Shown: positions 1 through 9,107, numbered from the stretch's first letter. The stretch is DNA of 64,000 bases from Thermus sediminis (GCF_003426945.1 NZ_QURO01000004.1:1426001-1490000); one strand, 5' to 3'. Made by a program: numbers and translations. The notes: generated by a model from the letters alone, not told the origin.

Positions 1-988
1 AGGGGCCGAAGGGGAGGCGCCTTTGGCGGAGGAGGAGGCCCAGGAAGGCCCCGGCGAAGACGGCGAGGAGGAGGGCCAGGAAGGCGTAGGGGCCGAGCCA
101 GGCCCCAAGGGCCCCCAGGAGCTTCACGTCCCCGTAGCCCATGGCCACGGGCTCCTCTTCCCCTTCGGGTGGGGCGGGCTTGAAGGCCCAGTAGAGCCCC
201 CCGGCGAGGGCGAGCCCTCCCGCGGCCAGGAGGCTTCCCTTCAGGGCCTCCAGGAGGTCCAGGCCCAGGTAGGGGGTGAGGAGGAGGACGGCGGGAAGGA
301 GGGGCAGGGTGAGCCGGTCGGGCAGGACCACGGGCCTTCCCGTCCGGGCGGAGAGGCCCCAGGCGAGGAAGGCCAGGGCCATCCCCACCCCTGGGCCTAG
401 GAGGGCCCCCAGGAGGGCCGCCATGTGCACCTGGTGGGGGCCCACGGGGAGGAGGGCCTTGCCCTCCCGGAAACGCCTCAGGAAAAGCCCCCCATACCCC
501 GCCACCAGGCCCAGGGCCCCCGCCGCCATCAGGGCCCCATCCAGGCTCTCGCCGAAGGGGAGGGGGAAGGTGAGGAGGGAGGAGGCGAGGAGGCCCAGGA
601 AGAGGAGGCCGTAGGTAAGGGCATCGGGGAGCTCGTAGGTGTCCAGGTCAATGAAGGAGAGGGCCACCAGGAAGGCGAGGAAGGTGAAGACCAAGAAGGC
701 CTCCAGAGAGGGGGGGTAGAAGAGGGCGGTGAGGCCGAAGAGGAGGCCGGTGAGCCCCTCCACCAGGGGGTAGCGGGGGCTGATGGCCCCCCTGCAGTAG
801 CGGCACCGCCCCCCTAGGGCCAGGTAGGAGAGGAGGGGGACCAGGTCCTGGGGGCCCAAAGGGTGGCCGCAGGCCGGGCAACGGGAGCGCGGGTAGGCCA
901 GGGACTCCCCCCTGGGCAGGCGGTGGACCACCACGTTGAGGAAGGAACCCACCACCAGGCCCAGGACCAGCGCGAAAAGGGGCCACAT
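1..988 (-). CDS. pilD: Type IV prepilin peptidase / N-methyltransferase, C-terminus cut by window edge
   Basis: Membrane aspartic protease that cleaves and N-methylates type IV prepilins at the inner membrane; in Thermus it serves pili and DNA uptake. About 329 residues are visible. After an N-terminal membrane segment come two CxxC pairs (C37/C40 and C62/C65), the zinc-binding loop of this family. A first catalytic aspartate lies in [11 protein letters not shown] and the second in the GYGDVKLLG motif near residue 285. Several further hydrophobic segments follow. The reading frame runs off the window, so the last membrane segment is missing. The ATG at 988 is chosen because a TACAAT hexamer lies 6 nt before it, suggesting a leaderless mRNA. 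It is divergent from carboxypeptidase Taq. Identity is confident; nothing odd apart from the truncation. Confidence 0.93.
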   Translation of the reverse strand, partial: MWPLFALVLGLVVGSFLNVVVHRLPRGESLAYPRSRCPACGHPLGPQDLVPLLSYLALGGRCRYCRGAISPRYPLVEGLTGLLFGLTALFYPPSLEAFLVFTFLAFLVALSFIDLDTYELPDALTYGLLFLGLLASSLLTFPLPFGESLDGALMAAGALGLVAGYGGLFLRRFREGKALLPVGPHQVHMAALLGALLGPGVGMALAFLAWGLSARTGRPVVLPDRLTLPLLPAVLLLTPYLGLDLLEALKGSLLAAGGLALAGGLYWAFKPAPPEGEEEPVAMGYGDVKLLGALGAWLGPYAFLALLLAVFAGAFLGLLLRQRRLPFGP

Positions 989-994
989 GGGGGC

Positions 995-1000
995 ATTGTA
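995..1000 (-). promoter_or_regulatory. -10 element of leaderless prepilin peptidase gene
   Basis: TACAAT on the minus strand, six bases before the ATG at 988. No convincing -35 is seen. The spacing predicts transcription starting at or next to the A of the start codon. Confidence 0.6.
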
Positions 1001-1035
1001 CCGGGGCTTTCACCGGGTTTTATCGGAGGAGGAAT

Positions 1036-1041
1036 TATGAT
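1036..1041 (+). promoter_or_regulatory. -10 element of leaderless carboxypeptidase Taq gene
   Basis: TATGAT, six bases before the ATG at 1048. A GGAGGAGG stretch at 1025-1032 looks like a ribosome binding site but is 15 nt from the ATG and would lie upstream of the predicted transcript start. Confidence 0.55.
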
Positions 1042-1047
1042 GCCTCT

Positions 1048-2583
1048 ATGACGCCGGAAGCCGCCTACCAGAGCCTGCTGGACTTCCAGAGGGAGACCGC
1101 CTACCTGGCCTCCTTGGGGGCCCTGGCCGCTTGGGACCAGCGCACCATGATCCCCAAAAAGGGGCACGGGCACCGGGCGAGGCAGATGGCCGCCCTTGCC
1201 CGCCTCCTCCACGAGCGGACCACCGACCCCAGGATCGGGGAGTGGCTTTCCAAGGTGGAGGGGTCTTCCCTGGTCCAAGACCCCCTAAGCGACGCCGCGG
1301 TGAACGTGAGGGCCTGGCGCTTGGCCTACGAGAGGGCCCGGGCCATCCCCGAGAGGCTTGCCGTGGAGCTGGCCCAGGCGAGAAGCGAGGGGGAGACCGC
1401 CTGGGAGGCCCTCCGCCCCCAGGACGACTGGCAGGGCTTCCTGCCCTACCTGAGGCGCCTCTTTGCCCTGGTGAGGGAGGAGGCGGAGATCCTCATGGCC
1501 GTGGGCCCAGACCCCTTGGACCCTCCCTACGGGGAACTTTACGACGCCCTTCTGGACGGGTACGAGCCTGGGGCCAGGGCGAGGGACCTCCTGCCCCTTT
1601 TCGGGGAGCTCCGGGGGGGGCTTGGGGAGCTTCTGGACCGCGTCCTGGGAAGCGGGCGGAGGCCCGATACCGCCCTCCTCCGCCGTCCCTACCCCAAGGA
1701 GGCGCAAAGGGCCTTCGCCCTAGAGCTCCTTCAGGCCTGCGGGTACGACCTCGAGGCGGGCCGCTTGGATCCCACCGCCCACCCCTTTGAGATCGCCATC
1801 GGCCCCGGGGACGTGCGCATCACCACCCGCTACTACGAGGACTTCTTCAACGCCGGCATCTTCGGCACCCTCCACGAGATGGGCCACGCCCTCTACGAGC
1901 AGGGCCTGCCCCAGGAGCACTGGGGCACCCCCCGGGGGGAGGCCGCCTCCCTGGGGGTCCACGAGTCGCAAAGCCGCACCTGGGAGAACCTGGTGGGCCG
2001 CTCCTTGGGCTTCTGGGAGCGCTTCTTCCCCCGGGCCCAGGAGGTCTTCCCGAGCCTCGCCGACGTGGCCCTGGAGGACTTCCACTTCGCCGTAAACGCC
2101 GTGGAGCCCTCCCTCATCCGGGTGGAGGCGGACGAGGTCACCTACAACCTCCACATCCTGGTGCGCCTGGAGCTGGAGCTGGCCCTCTTCCGTGGGGAGC
2201 TTCCCCTGGAGGACCTCCCCGAGGCCTGGCGGGAGCGGTACCGGGCCTACCTGGGGGTGGCCCCCGGGGACTTCAGGGACGGGGTCATGCAGGACGTCCA
2301 CTGGTCCTCGGGGATGTTCGGCTACTTCCCCACCTACACCCTGGGCAACCTCTACGCCGCCCAGTTCCTCCAGGGGGCGGAGAGGGAGCTTGGGCCCCTA
2401 GAGCCCATGTTCGCCCGGGGGAAGTTCGCCCCCTTCCTGGAGTGGACCCGGAAGAACATCCACGCCGAGGGGGGCCGCCTCCGCCCCCGGGCCCTGGTGG
2501 AGCGAGTCACGGGGGAGCCTCCTTCCGCCCAGCCCTTCCTCCGGTACCTGGAGGCCAAGTACCGGTCCCTTTACGGCTTCTAA
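1048..2583 (+). CDS. Carboxypeptidase Taq (M32 family metallocarboxypeptidase)
   Basis: Zinc carboxypeptidase of the M32 family; removes C-terminal residues from peptides in the cytoplasm. The protein is 511 residues, the length of the family's founding member from Thermus aquaticus. The zinc site is visible as HEMGH (H276, E277, H280), followed by the HESQS motif about 25 residues later, which supplies the third zinc ligand. The start at 1048 is the first in-frame start after a stop-containing stretch, and the -10 hexamer placement supports it. The gene stands alone: prepilin peptidase is divergent on the left and an MFS gene converges on the right, with a hairpin in the junction. Confidence 0.96.
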   Translation: MTPEAAYQSLLDFQRETAYLASLGALAAWDQRTMIPKKGHGHRARQMAALARLLHERTTDPRIGEWLSKVEGSSLVQDPLSDAAVNVRAWRLAYERARAIPERLAVELAQARSEGETAWEALRPQDDWQGFLPYLRRLFALVREEAEILMAVGPDPLDPPYGELYDALLDGYEPGARARDLLPLFGELRGGLGELLDRVLGSGRRPDTALLRRPYPKEAQRAFALELLQACGYDLEAGRLDPTAHPFEIAIGPGDVRITTRYYEDFFNAGIFGTLHEMGHALYEQGLPQEHWGTPRGEAASLGVHESQSRTWENLVGRSLGFWERFFPRAQEVFPSLADVALEDFHFAVNAVEPSLIRVEADEVTYNLHILVRLELELALFRGELPLEDLPEAWRERYRAYLGVAPGDFRDGVMQDVHWSSGMFGYFPTYTLGNLYAAQFLQGAERELGPLEPMFARGKFAPFLEWTRKNIHAEGGRLRPRALVERVTGEPPSAQPFLRYLEAKYRSLYGF

Positions 2584-2648
2584 GTGACCGGACGCCAACT
2601 TCGCAACGCGTGGGACCAACCTCGGCGCGCGGGCCCGCTTTCCGGGGC

Positions 2649-2676
2649 CCCCACCAGGGCGAAAGCCACGGTGGGG
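2649..2676. terminator. 28-nt hairpin in convergent junction (copy 1)
   Basis: Arms CCCCACCAGGGC and GCCACGGTGGGG around a GAAA loop; 10 of 12 positions pair. It lies between the stop of carboxypeptidase Taq and the stop of the converging MFS gene, so it is probably a bidirectional terminator. It has no T tract. It belongs to the 12-4-12 hairpin family also seen at 41399, 48251 and 63356; its right arm is identical to that of the 63356 copy. Confidence 0.6.
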
Positions 2677-2679
2677 CAC

Positions 2680-3749
2680 TTAGCCCCGCCTGGGCCAGGC
2701 AGGGAGAAGGGCCAGGAGGAGGAGGGCGCTGGCCGCAAGGAGGGCCCCCTCCCCTCGGCCCAAACCCTCTGCGAAGAGGCCAGCCACCGCGGGCCCTAGG
2801 GCCTGCCCTAGGGCGAAGGCCGCGGTGGAAAGCCCCATGGCCCGGGGCCAGGCGGAAGGGGGAAGGGTGCTGCGGAAGGCCTGGGTGATGGCGGTGATCA
2901 CCCCCAGGAAGGAGAGGCCGAAGAGGAGGGCGCTTAAGGGCAGGAGATGGAGGGCTAGGGGGGAAGGCTTCCCAGGAAGAGCACCAGGAGGACGTGGAAA
3001 AGCCCCCGCCTTCCCCCCACCCGCTCCACCCAGGGGCCCCAGAGGGGCCCGGTGAGGAGGGCCCCAACCCCCAGAAGGGCGAAGAGCAGGGTCCAGTTCT
3101 CCACCGCAGTGGTGATGAAGGTCATATACCCGATGTACCCCGCCCCGTAGAGGCCGTAGGCCAGGAGGAGGGGAAGGATGGGCTTTAGGCTCCCTTCCCC
3201 CCGGGCGGGGGGCGGGGGTTCTTTTAGCTCGCGCCAGGCCAGAAGCGGCGGTAGGCCTAAAAGGAGGGCCCCTAGGCCCAACCTTCCCCAGGCCTCCCCG
3301 GGGCTTTCCGCCCCCCAAAGGAGCCAGGGCGCCAGGAGGAGGCCCAGCCCCACCCCCCCGTAGTAGACCCCCAGGGCCTGGCCCGAGCGGCCCTGGGCCA
3401 TGAGGAGAGCAGCCCCGCCCACGAAGACCAAGGCCCCCAGAGCTCCCTGGAGAAGGCGGAGGAAGAAGGCGGGAGCGTAGCCCCAAAGCCCGGTGAGCCC
3501 GAGGACCGGCCCCTGGAGCAGGAGGGAGAGGAAGAAGCCGCGGCGGTAGCCCACCCGTCCCAAGAGGGGATGGCTGAGGAGGGCCCCTAGGAGGTAGCCC
3601 AGGGTGTTGGCGCTTCCCAAAAGCCCCGCCTCCGCATAGGAGAGGCCCCAGGCCGCCTGCATGAGGGGCAGGACCAGGGCGTAGGCGAAGCGCCCTAGGC
3701 CCAGGGCCGCCGCAGGACCCAAGGTCAGGAGGGCACCCCTAGTGGCCAT
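2680..3749 (-). pseudogene. YbfB/YjiJ-like MFS transporter, split by a one-base frameshift
   Basis: Twelve-helix-type major facilitator protein, last gene of the minus-strand operon that starts at 6748. The N-terminal about 260 residues read in one frame from 3749 (start ATGGCCACTAG overlaps the permease stop by 11 bp) and hit TAG at about 2955. The rest, beginning with the residues LALHLLPLSALLFG and ending at 2680, reads in the next frame. The break sits at a run of six G (2958-2963); one more G would restore a protein of about 360 residues with no other defect. Substrate unknown. Either the gene is newly broken or, more likely given similar breaks elsewhere, the run is under-called. Confidence 0.75.
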
Positions 3750-4491
3750 GGAGAAGCCCAAGCCGCCGGGCCCTCTTCACCGCCAGGCGGAAGAGGAAAA
3801 GCCCCAGGAGGAAGTAGGCCAGGCTGTTGAGGAGGGCGAGGAGGAGGCCCAAGGGCTCCAAGGGGGTTCCCGCCGCCAGCATCCCCCGGGCCAGCGAGGC
3901 CCCCGGGGCCAGGGGGAGGAGGAGGAAGGGACCCTCGCCCGGGGCCTGGAGGAGGAAGAGGAGGAGGAACTGGGAGAGCCCCAGGAGCTGGCCTACCCGC
4001 TTGTAGAGGAGGGCCAGGGAGGCCATGGCGAAGCCCAGGCCGTAGGCCCCCAGGAGGACCACCAGGAAGGGGAGGACCACGGCGGGGGTGAAGGCTAGCT
4101 GGGCCCCGGTGAGGGCCATCAGGGCGAGGGCCACCAGGAAGACCAGAAGCCCCTGGCTCAAAAGCCCCGCCAGGTTCCGCACTAGGAAGAGGGGGATGGG
4201 GCCGTAGGGGGTGAGGAAGACCTGCTCCAGGGTGCCCGTCTGCGCCTCCTCCATGAGGCCGAAGGAGAGGCCATTGTAGGCTGAGAGGGTGAAGGTCCAG
4301 AGGAGGTAGCCCACGAGGACGGCCTCGAGCCTCCCCCCGAACTCCGCCCCAGGCCCCGCCAGGAAGCGGGCCCCCAGGAAGAGGAGGTAGAAGAGGAGGC
4401 TCAGGGTGACCACGGCCCCCAGGAGCTCCAGGGGGTAGCGGCGGAGGAAGAGGAGGCTTCGCCAGAGCTCGGCCAGGAAGAGGTCAAGCAT
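3739..4491 (-). CDS. ABC-2 type exporter permease
   Basis: Membrane half of an ABC exporter; 250 residues with about six hydrophobic segments and the ABC-2 layout (cytoplasmic N-terminus, first helix pair, then a loop carrying EEAQTGTLEQVFLTP before the remaining helices, a typical coupling region). It overlaps the ATPase gene upstream by 8 bp and the MFS gene downstream by 11 bp, so the three are translationally linked. The exported substrate cannot be told from sequence; such two-gene exporters often move lipids, antibiotics or polysaccharide parts. Confidence 0.85.
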   Translation of the reverse strand: MLDLFLAELWRSLLFLRRYPLELLGAVVTLSLLFYLLFLGARFLAGPGAEFGGRLEAVLVGYLLWTFTLSAYNGLSFGLMEEAQTGTLEQVFLTPYGPIPLFLVRNLAGLLSQGLLVFLVALALMALTGAQLAFTPAVVLPFLVVLLGAYGLGFAMASLALLYKRVGQLLGLSQFLLLFLLQAPGEGPFLLLPLAPGASLARGMLAAGTPLEPLGLLLALLNSLAYFLLGLFLFRLAVKRARRLGLLHGH

Positions 4492-5386
4492 GGCCCACCA
4501 CCTTCAGGAACACCTCCAAGAGGTCCGCCTCCGCCCTGGCCACCCGCTTGAGGGGAAGGGGCCTCAGGGCCTCTAGGACCCGCCACAGGGCCTCCCCGTC
4601 CCCCCGGAAGAGGAAGGGGCCTTCCCCCTCCACCCCCAGGGCCCGGAGGCGGCGGAGGACCTCGAGGGGCAGGGGGGCCTCCAGCTCCAGCACGTAGTGC
4701 TCCCCGGCGAAGCGGGCCAGGAGGGCCTCCTTCTCCCCCTCCAAGACGATCTCCCCCCGGTGGATGATGGCCACCCGGTGGGCCAGGGCCTGGGCCACGG
4801 AGAGCTGGTGGGTGGTGAGGAGGATGGCCTTGCCCCTTTGGGCCAGCTCCCGCACCTTGGCCTCCACGAGGAGGGCGGTCTCCACGTCCAGGCCTAGGGT
4901 GGGCTCGTCCAGGAGGAGGACCTCGGGGTCGTGGACCAGGGCCTGGAGGAGGGCCAGCTTCTGCTGCATCCCCCGGGAGAGGTGGCGCACCTCTACCCCT
5001 GCCTTTTCCCAAAGGCCGTACTCCTCCAGAAGCGCCTGGGCCCGCCGCTGGGCCGCTCCCAGGGAGAGGCCCCGGGCCACGCCGAAGTAGACCAGGTTCT
5101 CTAGGGGGGTGAGGCGCCAGTAGACGTTGCGGTTCCCCTCCAGCACCGCCCCCAGGTGGCGGAGGGCCCAGGGATTTTGGAAAGGGTCTTGGCCTAGAAG
5201 GCGGACCTCCCCCCCATCGGGGAAGAGGAGGCTTGCGAGCATCTTCACCGTGGTGGTCTTGCCCGCCCCGTTCTTGCCCAGGAAGGCCAGGACCTCCCCC
5301 GGGGCCAGGGCCAGGCCCACCCCCTTCACCGCCTCCAGGGCCCCGAAGCGCTTCCAGAGGCCCCGGGCCTCGAGGAGAGGTTCCAT
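4484..5386 (-). CDS. ABC exporter ATP-binding protein
   Basis: Cytoplasmic ATPase of the exporter whose permease follows with an 8-bp overlap. In its 300 residues: Walker A GKNGAGKTT near residue 37, Q-loop region, signature LSRGMQQK, Walker B VLLLDEPTLGLD and a switch histidine in LLTTHQ. The C-terminal 80 residues carry the extension common in ABC-2 drug/lipid exporter ATPases. It starts 4 bp after the stop of the MazG-like gene, in the same operon. Substrate unknown. Confidence 0.92.
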   Translation of the reverse strand: MEPLLEARGLWKRFGALEAVKGVGLALAPGEVLAFLGKNGAGKTTTVKMLASLLFPDGGEVRLLGQDPFQNPWALRHLGAVLEGNRNVYWRLTPLENLVYFGVARGLSLGAAQRRAQALLEEYGLWEKAGVEVRHLSRGMQQKLALLQALVHDPEVLLLDEPTLGLDVETALLVEAKVRELAQRGKAILLTTHQLSVAQALAHRVAIIHRGEIVLEGEKEALLARFAGEHYVLELEAPLPLEVLRRLRALGVEGEGPFLFRGDGEALWRVLEALRPLPLKRVARAEADLLEVFLKVVGHA

Positions 5387-5390
5387 AGGG

Positions 5391-5714
5391 TTACTCTAAC
5401 TCTTTCGGAGTCCACCGCGCCCCGTCCCGCTTTTGGTATTTCTCCATGGCCTTGAGGAAGGCCTCCTCCAGGTCAATCCCCTCCCGGTTGGCCAGGGAGA
5501 GGAGGACGAAGAGGAGGTCGGCGAGCTCCAGGGCCAGGTCCCCCTCCTCCTCCCCGGGCTTGGGGGTCTTCCCGTGGCGGTGGGCCAGGACCCGGGCCAC
5601 CTCCCCGAGCTCCTCGGCCAGGCGGGCCAGCATGAGGAGAGGGGGGAAGTACCCCTCCTCAAACCGCCCGATCCAGGCGTCCACCATGGCCTGGGCCTCC
5701 TTGAAGGTGAGCAC
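5391..5714 (-). CDS. MazG-like nucleotide pyrophosphohydrolase
   Basis: Small all-alpha NTP pyrophosphohydrolase (MazG/dUTPase-like fold), 107 residues from the GTG at 5714. Family features: the EELGEVARV metal-binding helix and a downstream ELADLLFVLLSLAN helix with E and D ligands. It likely cleaves NTPs or damaged nucleotides to NMP and pyrophosphate in the cytoplasm. The chosen GTG is 2 bp after the stop of the M42 peptidase gene; a longer upstream reading would sit inside that gene. Operon neighbours do not define a substrate. Confidence 0.82.
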   Translation of the reverse strand: MLTFKEAQAMVDAWIGRFEEGYFPPLLMLARLAEELGEVARVLAHRHGKTPKPGEEEGDLALELADLLFVLLSLANREGIDLEEAFLKAMEKYQKRDGARWTPKELE

Positions 5715-5716
5715 GG

Positions 5717-6748
5717 CTAGACCCCCCTCACGAAGGCGGCGAGGAGGCGCACCGCCCGCTCCACGTCGGTGAAGTCCACCATCTCCACCGGGGAGTGCAT
5801 GTAGCGAAGGGGGATGGAGACGATTCCCGTGGGGATGCCCTCCCGCACCTTGGCCACCTCGTCGGCGTCCGTGCCCGACCACCGCCCGTGGGCGTGGAGG
5901 ACGTAGGGGATGCCCTCTCGTTCCGCCGCCGCCCTCAGCCCCTTCAGGACCTCCTGGTCCACGAAGGGGCCCACGTCCAGCACCACGCCCTTACCCAGCT
6001 CCGCCTCCCCCACCAGGGCCTTGTCCATGCCGGGGGTGGCGCTGTCGTGGTGGACGTCCACCACCAGGGCCAAATCCGGGGCTTCCCGGAAGGCGGCGGT
6101 CCTGGCCCCGTAGGCCCCGATCTCCTCCTGCACCGTGCCCACGGCCACCACCTCCCCCGGGGCCAGGCCCACGAGGAGGCGGAGGGCCTCGAGGACCACG
6201 AAGGCCCCCAGGCGGTTGTCCAGGGCCTTGGAGACCAGGCGCCTTCCCAGAAGCCACTCCGGGGCCTGGTCCAGGACCCCCACCGCCCCCACCTCCAGGT
6301 GCGCTAGGGCCTCCTCCCGGCTCTCCGCCCCGATGTCGGCGAAGAGCTCCGGGATCTCCACGGCCTTCCTCCTCTCCTCCTCCTTCAGCACGTGGATGGC
6401 CTTCCGCCCCACCACCCCGAGGACCGGCCCCTTCTTGCCCAAAAAGCGCAGGCGCTGCCCCACCAGGACCTGGGGGTCCCAGCCCCCAAGGGGCCTTAGG
6501 CGCAGGAAGCCCTTCTCCTCCACGTGGCTCACGATGACCCCGATCTCGTCCAGGTGGCCCAGGAGGAGGACCTTGGGCCTTTTGCCGGGGTTGAGGCGGG
6601 CGTAGGCGTTCCCGTGCCGGTCGCGCTCCGCCTGGGCGAAGGTCCTGGCCCTCTCCAGGAAGACCTCGGCCGCCTCCTCCTCAAAGCCGGAAGGCCCGGT
6701 GGCTAGAAGGAGTCTTTCCAGAAAAGCCAGATCTGGCGCGTAGTCCAT
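5717..6748 (-). CDS. M42 family aminopeptidase
   Basis: Cytoplasmic dinuclear-metal aminopeptidase of the M42 (glutamyl aminopeptidase/TET) type; forms large tetrahedral particles in other thermophiles and trims peptides. In 343 residues: metal-ligand motif LLGHLDEIG near residue 67, the [10 protein letters not shown] motif, catalytic EE in [23 protein letters not shown] and the late HSPVEMVD ligand motif. First gene of the minus-strand operon running to 2680. The start at 6748 is supported by a TAAGCT hexamer 6 nt upstream. Older annotations call such proteins endoglucanase M; peptidase is the better call. Confidence 0.92.
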   Translation of the reverse strand: MDYAPDLAFLERLLLATGPSGFEEEAAEVFLERARTFAQAERDRHGNAYARLNPGKRPKVLLLGHLDEIGVIVSHVEEKGFLRLRPLGGWDPQVLVGQRLRFLGKKGPVLGVVGRKAIHVLKEEERRKAVEIPELFADIGAESREEALAHLEVGAVGVLDQAPEWLLGRRLVSKALDNRLGAFVVLEALRLLVGLAPGEVVAVGTVQEEIGAYGARTAAFREAPDLALVVDVHHDSATPGMDKALVGEAELGKGVVLDVGPFVDQEVLKGLRAAAEREGIPYVLHAHGRWSGTDADEVAKVREGIPTGIVSIPLRYMHSPVEMVDFTDVERAVRLLAAFVRGV

Positions 6749-6754
6749 GCCCCA

Positions 6755-6760
6755 AGCTTA
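6755..6760 (-). promoter_or_regulatory. -10 element of M42 peptidase operon
   Basis: TAAGCT on the minus strand, 6 nt before the ATG at 6748. It overlaps by two bases the plus-strand -10 of methylglyoxal synthase, so the two promoters should exclude each other. Confidence 0.5.
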
Positions 6761-6764
6761 CAAT
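6759..6764 (+). promoter_or_regulatory. -10 element of leaderless mgsA
   Basis: TACAAT followed by GGCCCC and then the GTG at 6771. An ATG at 6747 upstream would contain the promoter within the coding part, so GTG 6771 is the preferred start. Confidence 0.6.
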
Positions 6765-6770
6765 GGCCCC

Positions 6771-7151
6771 GTGAAGCGCCTGGCCCTCATCGCCCACGAC
6801 GCCAAGAAGGAGGAGATGGTGGCCTTCTGCCTGAGGCATAAGGGGCTCCTCGCCCGGTTTTCCCTCGTGGCCACGGGGACCACCGGGGCCCGCATTGAGG
6901 AGGCCACGGGGCTTCCCGTGGAACGGGTCCTCTCCGGGCCCCTGGGCGGGGACCAGCAGATCGGGGCCCGGGTGGCCGAGGGTCGGGTCCTGGCGGTGAT
7001 CTTCCTCCAGGACCCCATGACGCCCAAGCCCCACGAGCCCGACATCCAGGCCCTCATGCGGGTCTGCAACGTGCATGGGGTGCCCCTCGCCACCAACCTG
7101 GCGGCGGCGGAGGCCCTGGTCCCTTGGCTCAGGGACCAGGCCGCCACCTAG
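6771..7151 (+). CDS. mgsA: Methylglyoxal synthase
   Basis: Converts dihydroxyacetone phosphate to methylglyoxal and phosphate, a bypass of lower glycolysis, in the cytoplasm. The product is 126 residues from GTG 6771. Visible family motifs: [11 protein letters not shown] at the N-terminus, [26 protein letters not shown] with the catalytic aspartate, FLQDPM and [14 protein letters not shown], then the [12 protein letters not shown] end. The start is chosen because residues upstream overlap the divergent peptidase gene and the promoter. Three bases after the stop lies the end of a converging gene remnant. Confidence 0.95.
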   Translation: MKRLALIAHDAKKEEMVAFCLRHKGLLARFSLVATGTTGARIEEATGLPVERVLSGPLGGDQQIGARVAEGRVLAVIFLQDPMTPKPHEPDIQALMRVCNVHGVPLATNLAAAEALVPWLRDQAAT

Positions 7152-7155
7152 GCGC

Positions 7156-7205
7156 TCACAGGCTCTTGTAGTAGGCCAGCGCCCCGGCCGGGTGGGCTTC
7201 TTTGC
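7156..7205 (-). pseudogene. C-terminal remnant, possibly a TAXI-type TRAP solute-binding protein
   Basis: The minus strand reads KEAHPAGALAYYKSL and then a stop at 7156-7158. That resembles the conserved C-terminus (HPGA..YY) of TAXI-family TRAP transporter binding proteins. Upstream of about 7205 the composition changes sharply to A/T-richer DNA and the similarity stops. I read this as the tail of a transporter gene cut off by insertion of the island that follows. Only about 15 residues support it. Confidence 0.3.
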
Positions 7206-7397
7206 AACCAAGTTCACCTAGGTTCAAAATGCTGTGCAAGCTGAAGGTAATCCTACCTCTAGAAAGCATCTCGCCCTGAGCTACCGGCTGGAGAGCTGCT
7301 TCCCTCAAAAGGTGTACACCCGGGCAAACACGAAGCGTGGTCTGCTTATGATATCCCTTGGCTCCCAAGGATAAGGCTCCGGCTCCGAGTAGGGTAG
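7206..7397. other. A/T-richer island segment left of the IS256 copy
   Basis: Composition is visibly unlike the chromosome on either side. A 30-codon open stretch on the minus strand ends at a TGA at 7305-7307 and includes DIISRPRFVFARVYTF; it could be the C-terminus of the lipoprotein whose N-terminal part lies right of the IS at 8572-8900, but this is an inference from position only. Nothing else recognisable. Confidence 0.35.
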
Positions 7398-8571
7398 TGT
7401 CGCTTATTTTGTGGGTTAAGCATGGAGGGCTGAATGAACCAAGAGGGGTTCAAGAGGTTGACCAAGGAGGAGGTCAGCCGGCGCATCCGGGAAGGGGTCA
7501 AGGCCATCATCGAGCAGGTGTTGGAAGAAGAGATGACCGAGCGCCTGGCTGCGGGTCACCGTGAGCGCACCCCGAGCCGCCGCGGGGAGCGGAACGGCCA
7601 CTACACCCGGGACCTCATCACGCCGGCGGGCAAGATCGCGCAGCTCCGGGTACCCCGGGACCGGGAGGGGACTTTCCTGACCGAGGTGTTGGAGCGCTAC
7701 AAGCGGATGACCGGGGAGGTGGAAGAGGCCGTCCTGGAGATGGACCTGCAAGGGGTCTCCACCCGCAAGGTGGCGGCCATCACCGAAGGTCTGTCCCGAG
7801 TGCGGATTGGTAAGGACGCGGTCTCCAGGGTAGCCCAGCGCCTGGAGGAGGCGCCCTCTGCCTGGCGGGGCCGGCCCTTGGGGCTGGCTTACCCCTACCT
7901 CTACCTGGACGCGGCCTACTTCAAGGCGAACCGGGGCGGGCGGGTGGTGGACCTGGCCCTGCTGGTGGCGGTGGGGGTGAACGAGAAAGGCTACCGAGGT
8001 CACGGGCGCAGCCCGTACCTTTTGCTGCTGGCGGTGGAACCGGCGGGCGGGGAGCGGAAGGAGGCCTGGAGGAACCTCCGGAAGGGTCTGGTGGAGCGGG
8101 GGCTTCGTGGGGTGAGGCTGGTCATTTCCGACGACCCCCCTTCCATCCGCCAGGCGGCGAGGGCCGAGCTTCCTGGGGCCAGCTGGCAGCGGTGCGGAGC
8201 TCCAGGAGGTGTTTGTGGCGCGGCGGCGGGGCACGGCGGAATCTCTGGCCCGAGAGTTTGTTGAACGCTACCGGGACCGGTACAGGCGAGGGGTGGAGGT
8301 GTTTGCCCAGGGTTTGGGGGAAGCTCTGATCCACCTGGACTTTCCCAGCGGCCACCAGAAGCACATCAAGGGCACGAATGCGCTGGAGCGGCTTTTCCGG
8401 GAGGTGAAGCGGCGGACCAGGGTGGTTGGGGTTTTCCCCAGCGAGGGGAGCCTAGGGAATCTGGCCACGGTGGTGATGCTGAGAGCCACGGAGGACTGGG
8501 CGCTCAGGCGTTACCTGGACATGGCCCCGCTTTGGGCCGCGGAAGAGAAACCCACAAAAACCGCTACTTGA
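7398..8571 (+). mobile_element. IS256-family insertion sequence, defective copy A
   Basis: Element with imperfect terminal inverted repeats: GTCGCTTATTTTGTGGGTT near 7398-7416 and its partner near 8549-8567 (about 15 of 19 match). No clear target duplication; seven-base GGTAGTG/CACTACC inverted flanks lie just outside. The only gene is a transposase with a central deletion and frame change. From 7505 to 8571 it matches copy B (28907-29973) at a constant offset of 21402, with only two differences noticed, so the same defective form was copied. Confidence 0.85.
7434..8571 (+). pseudogene. IS256 (Mutator-type) transposase, internally deleted and frameshifted
   Basis: DDE transposase of the IS256 family. 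The first 250 residues from ATG 7434 carry D159 (YLDAAY) and D233 (VISDD). The frame breaks just after GASWQRC at about 8196; the C-terminal part continues in another frame (ELQEVFVARRRG on) and holds the third acidic residue in TNALERLFREVKRR. Intact relatives have about 40 more residues (an HF.RN-type region) between WQRC and the LQEVF helix, so 100-150 bp appear lost. Total coding content is about 360 residues versus about 400 expected. It should be inactive, yet copy B has the identical defect. Confidence 0.85.
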
Positions 8572-8900
8572 CTGTCACTACCGCTAACGGAATCGTTGGG
8601 GACCGGGAAAATGGTGCCGTCGCTCAAGCGGTAGAGATTGCCTCCCACCGGTTGCGCAACCTCGATTAAGCCCTTGAGATGTACTCGATTGACGTAAATC
8701 TTTCCGTTCGCGATGTAGATAACCGATTCCCAGTCTTCTGGCTTGAGCAAACGCATATGTCTAGCGATCACGGCTCGCTCTTCACCCTGGATCTCAGGGT
8801 CGATATGGGCCTGAATCTGTGCATCGAGGGGGTCTACTTGTTGGGTGCATGCTGTTAGCACCGTAATAGAGGCTAGTGCTGCAATCAGCTTCGTCCTCAT
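8572..8900 (-). pseudogene. Small lipoprotein gene interrupted by IS256 copy A
   Basis: The minus-strand reading from ATG 8900 gives a signal peptide with lipobox VLTAC near residue 18, then about 90 residues ending at SVSGSDS where the IS256 right end begins; the reading continues a few codons into the IS. Motifs such as YIANGKIYVNRVHLKG suggest a compact extracytoplasmic domain, but I do not recognise the family. Codon use and base composition are less GC-rich than in neighbours, pointing to recent acquisition. The missing C-terminus may be the open stretch left of the IS ending at 7305. Confidence 0.6.
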
Positions 8901-9107
8901 TGGTTCCTACTTCCTGTCCCAATTCTATCACCCGCGCCCGCCCTAGGGGAGAAGGCAAGGTGTGGACTTTGCTCGATGGCCCTCAGCCGCTTATCCTCAT
9001 TATCCTCTTCGCTGCTTGGCTTAATGTACCGCAGGTTTCCGATAGCAAAAGTCTATCACGAGTGTGCTTGGGAGATCCGGAGTGGAGCGACTTGTTGGAT
9101 TAAGCCC
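8901..9107. other. Right part of the A/T-richer island, no gene seen
   Basis: Between the lipoprotein start and the comM stop. It should contain the lipoprotein promoter (a TAGAAT-like hexamer reads on the minus strand near 8920-8930). I see no convincing coding sequence; the open readings on the plus strand lack family features. Confidence 0.4.

Noticed and set aside
1037-1051. Mini-ORF ATG ATG CCT CTA TGA with a good GGAGGAGG site just before it, overlapping the carboxypeptidase Taq start as a possible leader peptide
   Set aside because: The same bases contain TATGAT 6 nt before the gene's ATG, matching the leaderless pattern repeated through the window; the ribosome-like site would then not be transcribed.
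8170-8230. Programmed -1 or +1 frameshifting to make the IS256 transposase
   Set aside because: No slippery heptamer is seen at the junction, and a conserved stretch of about 40 residues is missing there, so a deletion explains it better.
7380-8590. Target-site duplication around IS256 copy A
   Set aside because: Flanks show an inverted GGTAGTG/CACTACC, not a direct 8-9 bp repeat; could be coincidence.
8876-9103. Plus-strand reading of 75 codons starting in the lipoprotein gene
   Set aside because: Antisense at its start, no ribosome site, no family features; probably chance in A/T-richer DNA.
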